Shown here piece after piece: positions 1 through 12,432 of a stretch of DNA of 64,000 nucleotides (the first letter of the stretch is position 1; every line of letters starts with the position of its first letter). Source of the DNA: Salvator merianae (lineage: Eukaryota; Chordata; Lepidosauria; Squamata; Teiidae); contig QVOM02000042.1 in assembly GCA_003586115.2 (NCBI GenBank), positions 41,209,483 through 41,273,482 of the forward strand. The letters are read 5' to 3'. The notes below the pieces were generated by a model. That model searched no databases, was not told the origin of the DNA, and saw only the letters and a list, made by a program, of their open reading frames with translations. The position numbers and the translations under genes are program-made.

Positions 1-130
1 AGCTGTCGACATTTAGTAGCATTGGGCAGCATCTGCAGGCATTCCCAGATGCTGCAGTCACCACAGAGTGCAGACACACTTTGCTAGTAAGTGTGCAGAT
101 GCTTACTAGCAACTAAGTGCAAACAGGCCC
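1..130. mobile_element. MITE-A copy, 3' end only
   Basis: The window opens inside an element that ends at 130 with AAGTGCAAACAGGCCC, the terminal inverted repeat of MITE-A. Interior blocks such as the GCTAGTAAGTGTGCAGATGC segment recur in the copies at 57390 and 22354. Confidence 0.7.
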
Positions 131-254
131 TACTTCTTTCTCAGTTGTTAGAATCAAGTCAAGAATAGCTGGCTCCAGTTTCCTTTCCCCACCAAGACAG
201 GCAGCAAAAGTGTGTGAAAAGATCCTAGATAGGCTAGAGGAAGGGTGAGTTTCT

Positions 255-711
255 GGACCTTTTCACACTTTGAGCTAGTGAACGGATGCTTGCTAGCAAA
301 GTGGCTCCACACTTTGCAGAGGCCTGCATGACTGGGAACAATATACAGCTGCTCCTGATCACGGATAGCTGTGGAGCACTAATTTGTGCTCCACAGCTTG
401 GCTGGGAGCAGCTATCCTGCTCTCGGTCAAGTGCCAGGTGTGAATGTGTGGCTGTGCCTACGCGACTGTGCCTACATGCCTGCATGCTGCACAGTACTGC
501 TGGTCACCCATGGCAGTGACCAGCCGCTTCCTAGCCGCTGTCATGGCGAACATCCAGAGCAGAATACCAGGATTCGTGCTTTGAATGCTGGTATCCTGCT
601 GATATTCAAGACTAGGGCCCCACAGTGCATACGGCGTCTGTGCTGTGGAGTCAATTCCATGTTAGAATGGGATAATTATTCCATTCCAACGTGGAAAGTG
701 CAAAAACGCCC
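255..711. mobile_element. MITE-A copy (457 bp)
   Basis: It starts with a slightly decayed TIR (GGACCTTTTCACACTT) and ends with GTGCAAAAACGCCC. Flanking triplets are TCT and TGT, matching at two of three bases. The interior contains the family's hairpin at 370-396 (TGTGGAGCAC ... GTGCTCCACA), also found in the 8555, 22354, 49163 and 59697 copies. No reading frame resembles a transposase. Confidence 0.75.
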
Positions 712-717
712 TGTGCC

Positions 718-804
718 TAAAAGTCTCCCTTTGATCTTCCCAAAATGTGCTTTGAATTGTTGGGAATTCAAATGCATTTTAGGGAGTTCAAAGGGAGACT
801 TTTA
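718..804. mobile_element. 87-bp hairpin MITE
   Basis: The left arm (TAAAAGTCTCCCTTTGA ...) and the right arm (... TCAAAGGGAGACTTTTA) are nearly perfect inverted copies around a centre near 760. Both ends are TA, as expected for a Tc1/mariner-type insertion, but the element is too short to assign firmly. Confidence 0.65.
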
Positions 805-1300
805 GCTGAACCTTTCCTCTCCTTCAGTACCCTGGCAATTCCAATCTGCTGGACACCACTGAAAGCAGGTCATGAATTTCCTGGAAAGACTGGGCTTGAC
901 ACTGTTTATCTCCCTGCACTTTTCAGGCTAATCAAAATCTCCCTATTAGGACTACTTCCTGCTTCATTAAGATACAGTAATCTTAAATCTTGATTAAGTA
1001 ATCAGTCATAGGCTTCAGCCACAGTATTGTTTTTGCTCGATTCCCTGTGCATTTTAAGCCCTATGCTCTACACAGGACAATTGTTCTCATCCTTTTTGAG
1101 TTCTGAGCCAACACGACCACTTTGGAGATACAGCCTCACTTCTCTTTCCCTTTTTTTCGGCTTCTGTTCTTTTTTGCACAAGTTGCTTCATGTGATTGCT
1201 GTATTTTAGTCATGGCAATCAATCATCTCACAAAGGTTGCAGTTGCACACAGTACACTCCGACACCCTTTGGAATGTGGAAGCAGATCACGCCTCTCTCC
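805..1300. other. Unassigned intronic DNA
   Basis: Ordinary AT-leaning sequence. No long conserved reading frame, tandem repeat or terminal inverted repeat was recognised. Confidence 0.5.
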
Positions 1301-1319
1301 CCATCATTGATGCAGACAG

Positions 1320-1760
1320 GCTGGAGATTGGAGCGCTGGGAGGCCCCTTAAGCACTTTCCATATCGTATGCATCAGCACGGGATGCAGAGCTCACTTCCT
1401 GCCCTGAAACAAGTTATAACGGCCAGGAAGGGCAGAGGTGGTGCGGACTGTGCCGATAGCTCTCTGCATAATGGCTGCCGATTCCTGCCTAACTTTGGAG
1501 GCTGGGAAAGAAAGTTCCCTGACCTCTGAAGCTGCAGACCAGGGAGATTTTTACAGTGCACCACAAACAGCCCATTTCCAAGGATATTTCCAGAGCCCAG
1601 TGAAATGCTCCATGCACCATTTGGGCTGGTCTACTTCTGGGAATACTCAGGGACCGCTTTAAAATGGTCTCCCATTGGCGTGCTCCCCAGAACAATTTTC
1701 AAGCTGGGGAGCGCTTTAAGCTCAAGGTCTGTGCAGCTCGCATGTTTCTCCACACAGCAT
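1320..1760. mobile_element. Possible MITE-C-like copy, decayed
   Basis: Internal phrases resemble MITE-C: GAAAGTTCCCTGACCTC near 1512, a gene-size spacing to a block like AATGGTCTCCCA near 1665, and moderate GC. I cannot find clean ends. Confidence 0.35.
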
Positions 1761-3159
1761 CCTGGGGACCACTCTACCGAGCAGATCCCACACTTTCTGG
1801 CAATAAAAAAACCTTCTCAGATAAACATAGTTTCCAATGTATGTGATTATTTTATGTCTTCCTTGAGTTAAGCATGCCTCGCTACAGTCGTTCCTCCACT
1901 CCCTTCTACAAAACATGAGTCCATAGCTTTACTTTTTTTTTCTTTTGGGTCTTGATGTCTTTCTCTTATGGATTCTGTTTAAGAGTGTCCTAATCGAGCT
2001 TGGTAGGGTCTCATCAAATACATTCTTCCCAGTGCTTGTAAGGTGTGTGCAGTCGTTCAATCAGACAGGTTAGACCAATCCCAGAAGTCAAAGCTTTCCT
2101 TTCTATTCTATCTCCATAGTCAAGTATCCACTTGGATGGATGAGAACACTGTCTATGGCTGCATTCATAAGGCACCTTTATGGTGCTGTAACAGTGTGCC
2201 TTCACGGAGAAGTGGATGCATTTGAAGAATGTGGCTTCTGCATGACTTTGCGTTCAATGCACTAAGTGCTCTATAGAGCACTATTATGGCAGAGCAGTAG
2301 GAAGATGTCTGTCAGCTCTTACTACCCCTCTTAGCAGCCATTGCTCTATGTGCATTTACCATAGTGCACCCTTGGAAGATCACATTGCATGGCCCTGTTT
2401 CAGCAAACACAAGAAATGCAGTGCTTCCAGGGTTATTTACTGTGTTGGAAAGAACATCTCCCATGAAATTTGCATTTTAACATGTTCACTTTTGCAAGGT
2501 ACCAGTTATTAGAAAATGAAGGATTTTTTTTAAAAAAATACATAAACTTCTGCATTCTTCACCTCAGATAGAATCTGTCCCTTGCAAATTTCCTTCACCT
2601 AATTATCAGTTTTATATTACTGGTTCATACTTTAGAAGGGAAGTTGCATTTTTGCAACCATGTATATACAAAACAGCACTTTATGAGGTCATATAGAAGG
2701 AGTAGCATATATACCATAGGGTTGCATCCAGATGCCTTTAAAAACGCAGCTCAGAAGTGACTTAGAGGTGGAAGCACATGGACAACAGTGTCCTCATTGG
2801 GTTTTCTGGCCTTTAATGTGGGTTAGAGGATTTTCTAGCCTTTAATGTGGGTTAATGTGTGGATGCTTCTACCTCTAAGGCACTTATTTTTGAGACAGTT
2901 TTTTATCGGGTGTTGAAGCAGCCTAGGCCCCTCTCTTTGTTGTGTACAGCTATCTCTATCTGTACTTTGTAGCCAAGATCCTGCAACACACTGTGTATAG
3001 TAAAACCATGTATAAGGAAGAATCATCTTAAATATAGGGCACCTACCTGATGTGGACTGCTCTAGTGTAACCAGAGCAGCTGAAGCAATCCACCAGCCAG
3101 AATGGTGCAGCTGTCCCAGAAAGTGGCAGTCTGCATCTGAGCAGTTGTTCTGGGACAGC
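1761..3159. other. Unassigned, with a 30-bp tandem duplication
   Basis: Mostly unique-looking DNA. At 2796-2855 a unit of about 30 bp containing CTTTAATGTGGGTTA is present twice in tandem. Around 2165-2240 a segment reading CACCTTTATGGTGCTGTAAC is shared in diverged form with 4385 and 37130, so an unrecognised repeat is present. Confidence 0.5.
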
Positions 3160-3428
3160 ACCAAACCAGCTTCAAAGCTTACACAAGCTTTAGAACCGGT
3201 TTCAATGGCCAGGAATGAAAGTTCCTGACCTCAGAGCCTCTGGGGGACCCATTTTGGCAATGCACTTTAGTGTGCCATCAAAATGGGTCTCCCACTAAAT
3301 TGAAACACAGAGGTGTGTGCTGCATTTGCATGACTCAGTGATCCAGTTTAGCAGCCACTAGTCCACTGGTAGATATTTTTAAGCAAGGCTTCTGGACACC
3401 TTCCTAGAGCAGTAAGTGCAGAAAGATT
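3160..3428. mobile_element. MITE-C copy, partial
   Basis: It contains the family core: a GAAAGTTCCTGACCTCAGAG block near 3220, then GACCCATTTTGGCAATGCAC and its near-inverse AAAATGGGTCTCCC. The end is GTAAGTGCAGAAAG at 3412-3425. The left end is not clear. Confidence 0.6.
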
Positions 3429-3939
3429 CTAAAACTCAGAATTGGAGAACTCCATCTAAAACACCTAAAAGCTCACACTGTCCTCTGACTTTCGCTGGGT
3501 AATCTGGGATTCTCTTCAGTTTCATTGATTTAAATATAGAATTGGCCTCCCAGTGCAAGCTAATAGTGGAAAGCTACCACATCACAGGCACTTAACAAAT
3601 AATGTAATACTGGTGCTCCATCATATTGCCGACACATACATTGTACCCTAAATCTGTGCTGGGGATTCAAGAAAGCCCTCTTTCTGGACAGAAGAATAAA
3701 TAGCTGCCAGGATACCTCAATAGCATTGTGCAAAATAGGTACGGAGTGTGCTGCTGTCAAGCACCCCTTCCAGAGGGCAGATTTGTCTATCTTGTTGGCT
3801 GGGCAGAGGAGTAGGAACAAGAGGAAACCATTGACTAAATACCTGATTTCAAAAAGGCACCCTGATAAAATGAGGCATTTTGTTGAATGTTTAGGAAGGT
3901 AAAGCAGAAAAAAATGTTTGAGAAAGGAGGGAAGGGTGG

Positions 3940-4318
3940 TATTGCTGGAGGGATAAGACTTGTTCCGCTCCAGCCCTGTCTGCTACTTCCAAAGAGCCCT
4001 AGAGGCAGCACCGAACTCCCAAAAGTTCCTGGCCTTCGCGGTTTCTGGGAGCACTGTCCCAAAGGATCTCCCACAGTATTCTGGCCTATAAGGGCATACT
4101 GTCTGTATGTCCCTCGTAGACCAGAATATGGGTCCTGATCTGCTTGAAGACCTCTTCAAAGAGCTCCACAGCACGACCTTATCCTGAGCCAGAGCTTTAT
4201 CAAATGTGGACGAAGCATGATTGGAAGAGCAGGGTCTGCCATATTCCACACTAGAGAGCAGATTGCAATGTCTGGGACTGGGACATGGTCCAAAATTAAG
4301 GTAAGTGCAGAAAGGGGC
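3940..4318. mobile_element. MITE-C copy, decayed
   Basis: The right end reads GTAAGTGCAGAAAGGGGC (4301-4318). The interior shares the AAAGTTCCTGGCC block (near 4021) with other copies. Left boundary approximate. Confidence 0.5.
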
Positions 4319-5812
4319 AAGACCTCTAAGAGATTACCAAATCACGTACTTAGCTTGGTACCTAATTTATGGATATGTTTGCGCTCCACCTTTATGGCAC
4401 TGTGACAGTGCACTGAATGTTCAGGGATCACATCCCCCTCAAGGTACAATGGGTGTGCTGGATGAGAATAGCATCTACAAGGACCTGCGCTCACCTAGTT
4501 GGCATCCATCCCTCAGCACTCGTTAAAGGACTTGTACGACAAAGCCAAAGAAAGAAATTGAGCAGTCCTCCAGCCTCTTTTCTAGCAGCCCTGTTGTCGC
4601 TGCACCACTACCGTTGCTCAAGCAAACCTATCTGGTCCACTGACAATGGCCCTGTAAATCCTCAGGCAGAAGAGATGTCCCACGATGCCATTTCTTGTGT
4701 GTGAGGATGCCTTGGCTGCCAACAGCATGGTTGGGAGAGCAGCCGGCACAGCACTCTTCCTAATGCACAGGAAGGAAAGGACTAGGCTAATAAGGATCTT
4801 CTTCCCTGCAGTGCAACTTTTACTCAGGTCAAGGTTGTCTCCAACACATCATATATGTTGATTTCTTCGAGACAATTTATGATTGAAAACAGTTTGGTGT
4901 AATTCGTCCTGGACCCAGGGGAACTAGTGTCTGGCAACCATACCATGCTGCATATGGTTCACAAGAATGGGAAACAGCATGTCACAACAGCTCGCGCCAC
5001 TTAGATAATTGGTGCACAATGCCTCACTACCATTTCCAGATCTCAAACTGTGTTAACTTTTTATGTCTCCATTTTGGGCACAAGAAGAAGAAGAAGCTTG
5101 AAGATTTTATGCATAAGCATCCCCTGACACGTGTGAATGTGCTACACGTAGCCAAAGTCTGGGACCGGTTGCACCACTAAAAAAAAAATCCGTTCCAAGC
5201 CACAAGGGATGCTGAGATCACTTGTGACCAGGTCACAGTCTTAACAAAAGGCAATTTTGCTGTTCTCCCGGCCTGAGTCCGGCCATGGAGAACTATTAGG
5301 GGCAGGTTATCGGTGGGCAGAGGGACAGTTCCATTTCCTCTATTGCCCAATGCTGGACCTTGTGGGCATTCTAGAAGGGAGGTGCCATTGTCCCCCACTT
5401 CCTTCTTGCCCTCACCATATTTTTCCCTCCTGTGTAGTCTCCATTTCCTTACTTTTTGCAACAGCAAAATAGCGCAGTTCTGGAGATGAGCTTCTTCTGG
5501 TGAGGGGGGCTCCTCACCTGCAAGACTGGCCCCTTGTGTTTGCTTTGAGTTTAATTTCTTTTCCTTTCTCCCTCGTGAGAGAAAAGAGACAAAATAAGTC
5601 GAGGCATGGAAGATACTTGAAGACAAGAGGGGGAAAACGAGGCATTTTTGTGTTGAATTTAGAGAAACCGCTTATTATGTTAGTTGTGTCGAGCTATTTA
5701 CATTGTTCTTGTCTGATCGTTTTTTTGCAAACAGCCAACAGTTTGTACATTCTGCAAATTAACCGAATTTGCAATGGGGGTTGAATTATTTTGATTGTAA
5801 CTGTATCTTGAC
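4319..5812. other. Unassigned intronic DNA
   Basis: No gene or complete mobile element recognised. A small (AAG)n run lies at 5084-5096. A 149-codon open frame on the minus strand (5626..5177) has no recognisable domain and is probably chance. Confidence 0.5.
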
Positions 5813-6090
5813 CTAGTCTGGGACATGGCGGTGTGCAGAAGGCATGCCACCATGTTCCAAACAACCAGAGGATCTATTCAGCAGCACACCAAAGCACACC
5901 ACCAAAATGGGTTCCTTGAGGGTTCCAATGCTAGGAACTTTCATTCCTAGCTTTTTAGAGCCCTCAAAAGCTTTGGGGCCAGTGCAGGGGCTGTTCCGGA
6001 CCAGTGCCATATGCAGACAGTGCTGTTCTAGACTGCACCATGCTGTGATCCGGACCAGCAGGCTTACACTGGTCCAGACCCACTGACGCA
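5813..6090. mobile_element. MITE-C copy, internal part
   Basis: Closely parallels 51950-52168: GAAGGCATGCC, then an AAAATGGGTTCCTTGAG block, a GGCCAGTGC segment, GCAGACAGTGCTGTTC and CTGGTCCAGACCCACTGA in the same order. Both ends appear lost. Confidence 0.65.
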
Positions 6091-7509
6091 CAGTATATTC
6101 TCTCTTTGGAATAGAGTAAAGGACAACTATTCTTTTTAAAATCTACCGGGTTGCCTCCCCTGCCTCAAATTAAGTTCACTGGCACATTTATGGACCCAAA
6201 ATACATCAGCTTCTCCTTTTCAAATAACAGCTACTATATTAATGTCACCTCAAAACTCCTTTTCTCTCTGTTTCTCACCACCCTAATATAAGTTCTCTGC
6301 AGTTGTCTCAGTTTGAATTCTTTTATGCTGAACGTGGGTAACTAACACTGAAAACGATATCCCATGCTTCATTTTGATACTTCTTAAATGTTAGAGAAGA
6401 AAATACCATAAGCATTAAAGGAATTGTATCTATGAAGATATTCTGACTTTCCGTGTATATGGGCTTATTATGTTTCATATTACTCTTATGGTACCCTCCT
6501 ATTGGAAATGAATAATTATAATTATTTCCAGCAACAAATGAACATGTGGTGAAGGGTAGGATTTCTTCAAGGCCTACAGTGAAGTTTTGTGTTTGAAATA
6601 CTATCTGTTTGAATCAAAGCGATTGGTTTGAAACAAGGACATACTGCTAAGTAAGCTTCCAAGTATAAATTTCAGTTCCTTCATAGATATTCTTTCCACT
6701 CCACTTTGAAGATGCTGAATCTACAGATACAGTTAAAACATCAAATGCAATGTCCCTGAGAAATGACACTCCTTCAAAGGGCAGATTAATATTTGCCAAA
6801 GAGCAATCTGGCATAACTGTCATGTCTAGAATTTATATGCTTCAGAAATTATTCCAGCCCCTTCCTTGGTACATTCCCAAACAGCAAAAAGAAATCTGTT
6901 AACATATATAGCGTACTGAGTAACTATAGCACTTGGAAGAGAGCAGTCACTTTTAATTTTATGCAATATAGTAATGCATGCTTCACTTTTTACTTGTGGA
7001 TAGTTCAAATATCTCAAAAACCATGCTTACTTTTCAAATATTCTTTGTTTCATTTAATGATGTCTTGTGGAGGAGGGTTTCTCTATGCCGATTGTTAACA
7101 CAATGGTATGGAAAGAAGTTTAGGAGAAAGGTCTAGCTTGATATGAAAAACCTCGTCTTGTTTAAAGAGAAGTGTTTTCTAAATTTGTGCCAGTTCTAGT
7201 AATTTTTTTTTATCTTCATCCTTTGAATGCAGACTTTGAATTCTGACTTGCATATCCCCTGCTTTTTTTGGCTTCAGCCTCTAAAGATTTCCTATAAAAG
7301 AAAGCAGGAAAGGAATAGTGATAGGCTGGTCGATAGCTTCTACTTGCAGTCTGTCTATCCTGAACCTGCTGATTTCTTTTCATTTGCCTTCCATTGCCTG
7401 TTCTCTTGCTCATTTCTTGCACATTTAAATACATTTCTTCTAATCAATCATGTTTCTAACTCCCAAAGCTTTCTCACTCACATATTTCTCCTTTTAAGTA
7501 CATGAGAAC
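6091..7509. other. Unassigned AT-rich intronic DNA
   Basis: About 1.4 kb with no recognisable repeat, TIR or coding similarity. This is one of the longer stretches free of obvious transposons, so it could hold conserved noncoding sequence, but nothing in the bases alone proves it. Confidence 0.5.
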
Positions 7510-7655
7510 CAGCGGTGGCCCGTAGGTTTAAGGCCAGGTGTTCGTAACCCGCGGGAAGCGGGTGATCACTACTTGCAGGGCCTCCGGGCCTCCGTACGGT
7601 CACCCACTTCCCGTGGGTTACGAACACCCGCCCTTAAAGCTACGAGTTGCTGCTG
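7510..7655. mobile_element. hAT-D MITE (146 bp) with 8-bp target duplication
   Basis: Long terminal inverted repeats: CAGCGGTGGCCCGTAGGTTT at the left, and at the right the inverse of CAGCAGCAACTCGTAGCTTT, continuing through GGTGTTCGTAACCC on each arm. Flanks are ATGAGAAC (7502-7509) and ATAAGAAC (7656-7663), matching 7 of 8, the duplication size of hAT elements. Nearly all of the element is palindromic, and there is no coding capacity. Confidence 0.88.
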
Positions 7656-8319
7656 ATAAGAACTTCAGGCTGTGTCTTCATTACACAGCAAAGGTGCCTT
7701 AATGGGGCCTCAGAGGTGCCTCAGGGCAGCTGGTCTCCATTATAGACTCCACTTCTGGATGGAGATGGCTTTGACAGGGAAGGTACCATGTAAAAACACA
7801 TCCTCCTCATCTCTATTTTGGACCAAGGAGATGCCATTTTCCACGACACCTCCATGCAGGGCCTGAAAAAACACCCTGTACAGAAGACACCTCCATTGAC
7901 GATAGTGCCAGCAAAGACACTGGCACGATTGGAACAAGGTGTCTGCTGCTGCCAGAAACGGAGATAGAGCAGTGAGCACCTTCTTAGGACAAAGAGGGTG
8001 CCCCAGAAGAGTAGGTGGAGACAGGGTCCAAAACTAGCTAGCCTGAGGCCCTGGTTAAGATACCTTTGCTGAGTAATGGAGATGCAGCCTAAGATATGGT
8101 CCAATGGAACAGATCCATAGCCCACCGAGTTCTGCATTCTATTCCCACAGTGGCCTACCAGTTGCACAAGGAAGCCCATCAGGAAAGCACAGGAAAGTAG
8201 TCTGCCCTGCTCACAACCTCCCAGCAGCTGGTCTTCAAAGGCATATCATCTGAAGGCATATCATCTCCTGTTACCTATGACAGTCACATGCCGTCAGGGC
8301 TAATTTTAAAAAGAAGAAG
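7656..8319. other. Unassigned; holds a 152-codon chance frame
   Basis: A minus-strand open frame (8179..7721) shows no domain I recognise and lacks the composition of a conserved protein. No splice or retrotransposon context was seen, so I do not call it a gene. Confidence 0.45.
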
Positions 8320-8545
8320 ATATTGACAACCCTGATTTCCATGAATTCATCCAAACATTTCTTGAAACCATCCAAGCTAGTAGCCTACACCACATCTACT
8401 GGTAGCAAATTTCAAAGTGGCCTATCCAATTTGTCCACACTGTGTATAATTTTAAACACTTATACCGTGTTCTTTCTTTTGCTTCGTTTTTAAGTAAAAG
8501 GCTCCAAACGCTGCAACCCTCCCTTGTAGGAAAGTAGCCCAAACT
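8320..8545 (-). mobile_element. CR1 LINE 3' region fragment
   Basis: Read on the minus strand it resembles the CR1 3' region present elsewhere in the window: a frame-end segment followed by ATGGTTTCAAGAAATGTTTG and GATGAATTCATGG. The same segment order is clearer at 9715-10440. Confidence 0.55.
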
Positions 8546-8554
8546 ATACGAAGT

Positions 8555-8993
8555 GGTCATGTTCACACTTGCTACTAGCAAGCATTTGGAATGCTTGCTA
8601 GTCAAGTGTGTCTGCATTTGCAGAGGCCCGAGCAGCTGGGATTGAGCTATAGCCACTCCCGATTGCTATAACCTATTGAGCACTAATTAGTGCTCCACAA
8701 CCTTACCAGGAGGTGATAGTCACCTCCGGGTAAGATGCATTCACACTTACCTGGCATTGGGACGTCCAGGCTGGTGTGATGCACTGATCACCCATGCGCA
8801 ATCGCCTGATTGGGCCGACGGGATGCCCCAATCAGGGCTGCACAATCAGGGCTGCGTGATGCCCCAATCCAGCCGGGTCAATCTGGCCAGGGTGATCCCC
8901 TGATTGCGCAGGCCTGATCAGGCAATCACGCTTGTGTGTGTGGCGCTGCCAGTCACCATGGCAGTGTCCGGATGCTTCCCGGCCACTGCCATG
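8555..8993. mobile_element. MITE-A copy, truncated
   Basis: It starts with a decayed TIR (CATGTTCACACTTGC) and has the family hairpin GAGCACTAATTAGTGCTC at 8678-8695, like the 59697 copy. The interior 8750-8940 is rich in CpG and in repeated TGATTG/CAATCA motifs. It stops at 8993 against an L1 fragment without a right TIR. Confidence 0.65.
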
Positions 8994-9715
8994 GAAAAGA
9001 ATATGAGGAACTGGAAAAGAAAACTGGGAGATATATTATGCTCATTAAATATAAGGAAAGGCTGCTGAAATTAATTTGTAAATGGTATCTAATCTTATTC
9101 CAAATAAATTGGATAAGGAACTCCAATATATTAACATGTCGCTACAAAAAAGGGGATTTTGTTCAGATGTGGTGGGAATATGAGGAGGTTCAGAAGTTCT
9201 GGCAACAACTGAAGGAAGAAATGGGATGGATATAAAAGGAGACACTGAAACATACACATGAGATATGCCTTTGAGGAAGAATCGTGGAGATAAATATGGA
9301 AATAAAAACTAAAGATCTACTTCAGAAGTTGTTATTGGCAGCAAGATAAATTATTATTTATGGATGGAAAAATAAAAGTATGTGGATAATAGATAGATGG
9401 AAAGACTGTATTTTGGAAATATGTGTATTTGATATGATTAGGGATGGAAGAATAGGAAGAGAAGGGAATATAGTGAAGAAGAAAATAGGGCAAATATGGG
9501 GAATATAGTTACAGTGTAATATAGAGACAAAGGAAAGGGAAATTGAATTGCAGAGAATAAGAGACTTTCCAAACAAAATTGAAGAAATATTTGAAGTGGA
9601 CCTGGAGGGAAGGGGGGAGAGGGTAGAAAAGCATAAAATATTGGAACATATTGTAATGAACATGGTTGTAATTTGCATCTATGATTGGATTACCAATAAT
9701 AATAATGGTCCGTTT
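8994..9715 (+). mobile_element. L1 LINE 3' part (end of ORF2 and 3' UTR)
   Basis: A frame at about 9027-9235 ends in GDFVQMWWEYEEVQKFWQQL, which matches the L1 ORF2 C-terminal pattern (a Cys/His-like knuckle followed by HMWWEC..VQ.FW). Cysteines are decayed. The following A-rich 480 bp would be the remainder of the 3' end. Confidence 0.75.
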
Positions 9716-10440
9716 GTCCAGCATCCTGTCTCACACATGGCCCACCAATTGCTTCTGGGCACTCTCAAGCAGAAGAAAAGGCAAAATCTTCACCTGCACT
9801 CTATTACTTGCAAATGGCCTTTAGAGGTATCCTGCCTCATTCTACAACCTGGATGTGGTACTTAAGCATCCATTCTAGTAGCCACTAATACACCTGACCT
9901 CCATGAATCTGTCCAATCCATTCTTAAAGCAATCCAGGCTGACTGCTATCACCACCTCTTCTGGTAGTAAATTGCATAGACCGATGCCTCTCTGGGTGAA
10001 AAAAATACTTCCCCTTCTTAACTTTCCTGCCCATCAGCTTCATAGAGTGTCCCCTGGTCCTAGTGTGGTGCAATAAAGAAAATATTTCTTCTCTATCCAC
10101 CTTTACCATACTGTGCATGATTTTATATACAGGTTGCATTTTCATGTTAGGAGGCCCACAATCTCAGCTCTGAACTCTCTAATAACTCTTGAACAGATGC
10201 CATCAGGGCCTGGTGATTTGTTGATATAAGGCCTATCACTTCTTCTCTTGTCACCATTATTTGCCTCTGTTCACCAGACTCCCATCCTGGGAACAGGTAC
10301 TCTGGCTTAGGAATCTGCTTTGAATTCTGTTCCTTGAAGACAGATAGAAAAAAATCATTTAGCATCTTTGCAATTTCCTTGTCTCCTCTTAGTGCACCTT
10401 TGGCTCCCTCATCCTCCAAGTAAATAACGTTTTTATTTTA
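9716..10440 (-). mobile_element. CR1 LINE, 3' end plus ORF2 fragment
   Basis: On the minus strand, 10419..10147 encodes a piece containing LNDFFLSVF, typical of CR1 ORF2 before the reverse-transcriptase core. The rest of the domain is missing: the sequence jumps to the CR1 3' end (10145-9716), with the block found near 26990 and 46985 in plus orientation (GAAGCAATTGGTGGGCCA). This is an internally deleted copy. Confidence 0.8.
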
Positions 10441-12339
10441 TTATACTTCTCCAAACTTGATGCGGAAGCAGGATCACTCACCGTTACTCATATACTAACT
10501 CTTGCTATTTCCACTTCATAAAGCTGAATTTCCCTCTTAAGTTAATGAAATAATTATTAGCCAAGAAAACACACAGAGCTCAAGACGGCAATAATAATGG
10601 CACAAAAAGGTGTTATTTTTAAGGAAACAACCACATAAGCCTGTTAGAAGCTTTCTCAGTCCTCCATTTCCAAGAAACATGAGATAGAGCACAGATCTTG
10701 CTAAATGTTTCAATTGCCAAATCACATCACTGGGTGCCCTTAGACTAGGCACACAAATTCAGCCTAATCTGGTATGCAGGGTAGTTGTAAGGATGTATGA
10801 AACTGTCAGTTTTGCCCGGCACTGCTCAAGTTAATAAAATAGATATAGATTTGTAAAGATTGGTCAGGACTGCAGCCAGGAGAGGCCCTTGGCAAAGAAG
10901 GCAAGATTGGTCCTTCATACCATGCAGACTCAAACCAAAAACATACATAAGAGCACAGTAATATAAAAACACCAAGATCATCAGCCAACCAAATGTTTCA
11001 GAAGGACCCCCTTTGCACTCTTAACTCCATACAAAAATCCCAGGCTTGCTCAATAGTAATTATGAAACTGGGATGAGTAAATAGCTTTTTCAAACATGCA
11101 ATACTGCTGGGACTCATGACAGCTGGACTTGGGCTACTCTGGACAGGTCTGGCGAGGGAATCATTGTCCTGAGCTGGTGGGCCATGGATCCAGCTTCTGG
11201 TGGTTCCTACCGCAGTGGGTTCAGGTTCCAGGGGTGCTGGAACTGCTGTCTGAGCCACACGACAGGAAGCTCCAGGGCTCCCCAGGCAGGTGCAGTAACG
11301 GAAAGGGCTCCCCAGGCAGGGATGACAAGCAGGGATCCCCCTCCTCCTTTGTTTCCCCAATCCATCAAGGCTCCCCCTTAAGTCAGTGAGGAGAGCCTAG
11401 GAACCTCCAGTGCAGCCACCAAAGAAGGCAGGACTAGCATGAGACTAAGCTACAGGAAGACCCCATGCGGCAGGGGCCCCTTCTGATCCCCTGGCCCCAT
11501 CCTAGCCTGCTTTGCTATCTGCTTTCAGGTGGATGCATACTATGCAGGCACCGTAATCCAGGTGCACAGACAACAGTGGGCTAACCGTATATGTATAAAG
11601 GTTCTGGCAAACAGTCTGAGAGGCAGTTATGCCATTTTGAAAGCGGCTTCACACTGGGTCGAAAGCACGGTTCACCTGCCTTAGCTGCCGCCCCAATGCA
11701 GTACTGCCACAGCAGGAACACTGAACACTTCCCCAGAGCACAGCATAGACTAGCATGCATAGGCAGGCAAACAGATGTGGGATGAAGCAATTCTGCTTCC
11801 ACAACGAGTTTGGCATTGATGGTGCTCCACTGTGGACCTCACTTAAGTGTATAAGCACTGTGCAGCATAATGTATCTAGGCAGGTCTGATGCACATGAAG
11901 TTCAGTCATTAAAATTCTACGTGCTGTTACTCCAGAGGAGGAAGGCTTTCTCCTGTGTGTGCTGGCAGAACTGGCACCTGGCTGCCTCCTGGCCATAGGC
12001 TGCCTCTTGCATTAGCTCCTGGCCGAAGAGAGGCATAAAACTCTGCCACCCTTTGGACCCTGAAGCTCCTTCAGGACACAGGGAGGAATCCTGCCGGATT
12101 GACCAGGAAGAGGCCACCAGCTGGCCCCTTTACTCCTGGCTTCTTCTGCTGGTGCTCCATCTGGATTCTTCTTTCCCCTGTAACACAATGCTGCTGCTGG
12201 AGCTCATACCTGAGGCTTCTGACTCAAGGTCCCGGATCCTGCCACAGAGTTTGCAGGGAAGAAACAACTATTTCTGCACCCTCCATATTTAAACATTTTC
12301 CTCGTCTTTAATCTTTATTGAGATATCTCAAACAAAATG
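10441..12339. other. Unassigned intronic DNA
   Basis: No recognised element. At 11270-11320 the phrase GGGCTCCCCAGGCAGG occurs twice, a small local duplication. Segment 11900-12280 is more GC-rich and CTG-rich than its surroundings but has no defended reading frame. Confidence 0.5.
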
Positions 12340-12432
12340 CACATGCTAACTATAATATATTCCCCGGTTATAAACCACCTTGAGCATTCTTTTGACTTGA
12401 AAAGGTAGGATACAAATAAATGAAATGTTTTA
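12340..12432 (+). mobile_element. L2-like LINE 3' tail
   Basis: The segment TTATAAACCACCTTGAGC, then a GGTAGGATACAAATAAATG tail, matches the 3' terminal stem and AAATAAAT repeat of L2-like LINEs (compare 56455-56511). Only the last 90 bp or so are present. Confidence 0.65.

Noticed and set aside
7721..8179. 152-codon minus-strand open frame
   Set aside because: No recognisable domain, no splice or retrotransposon context. Chance is more likely.
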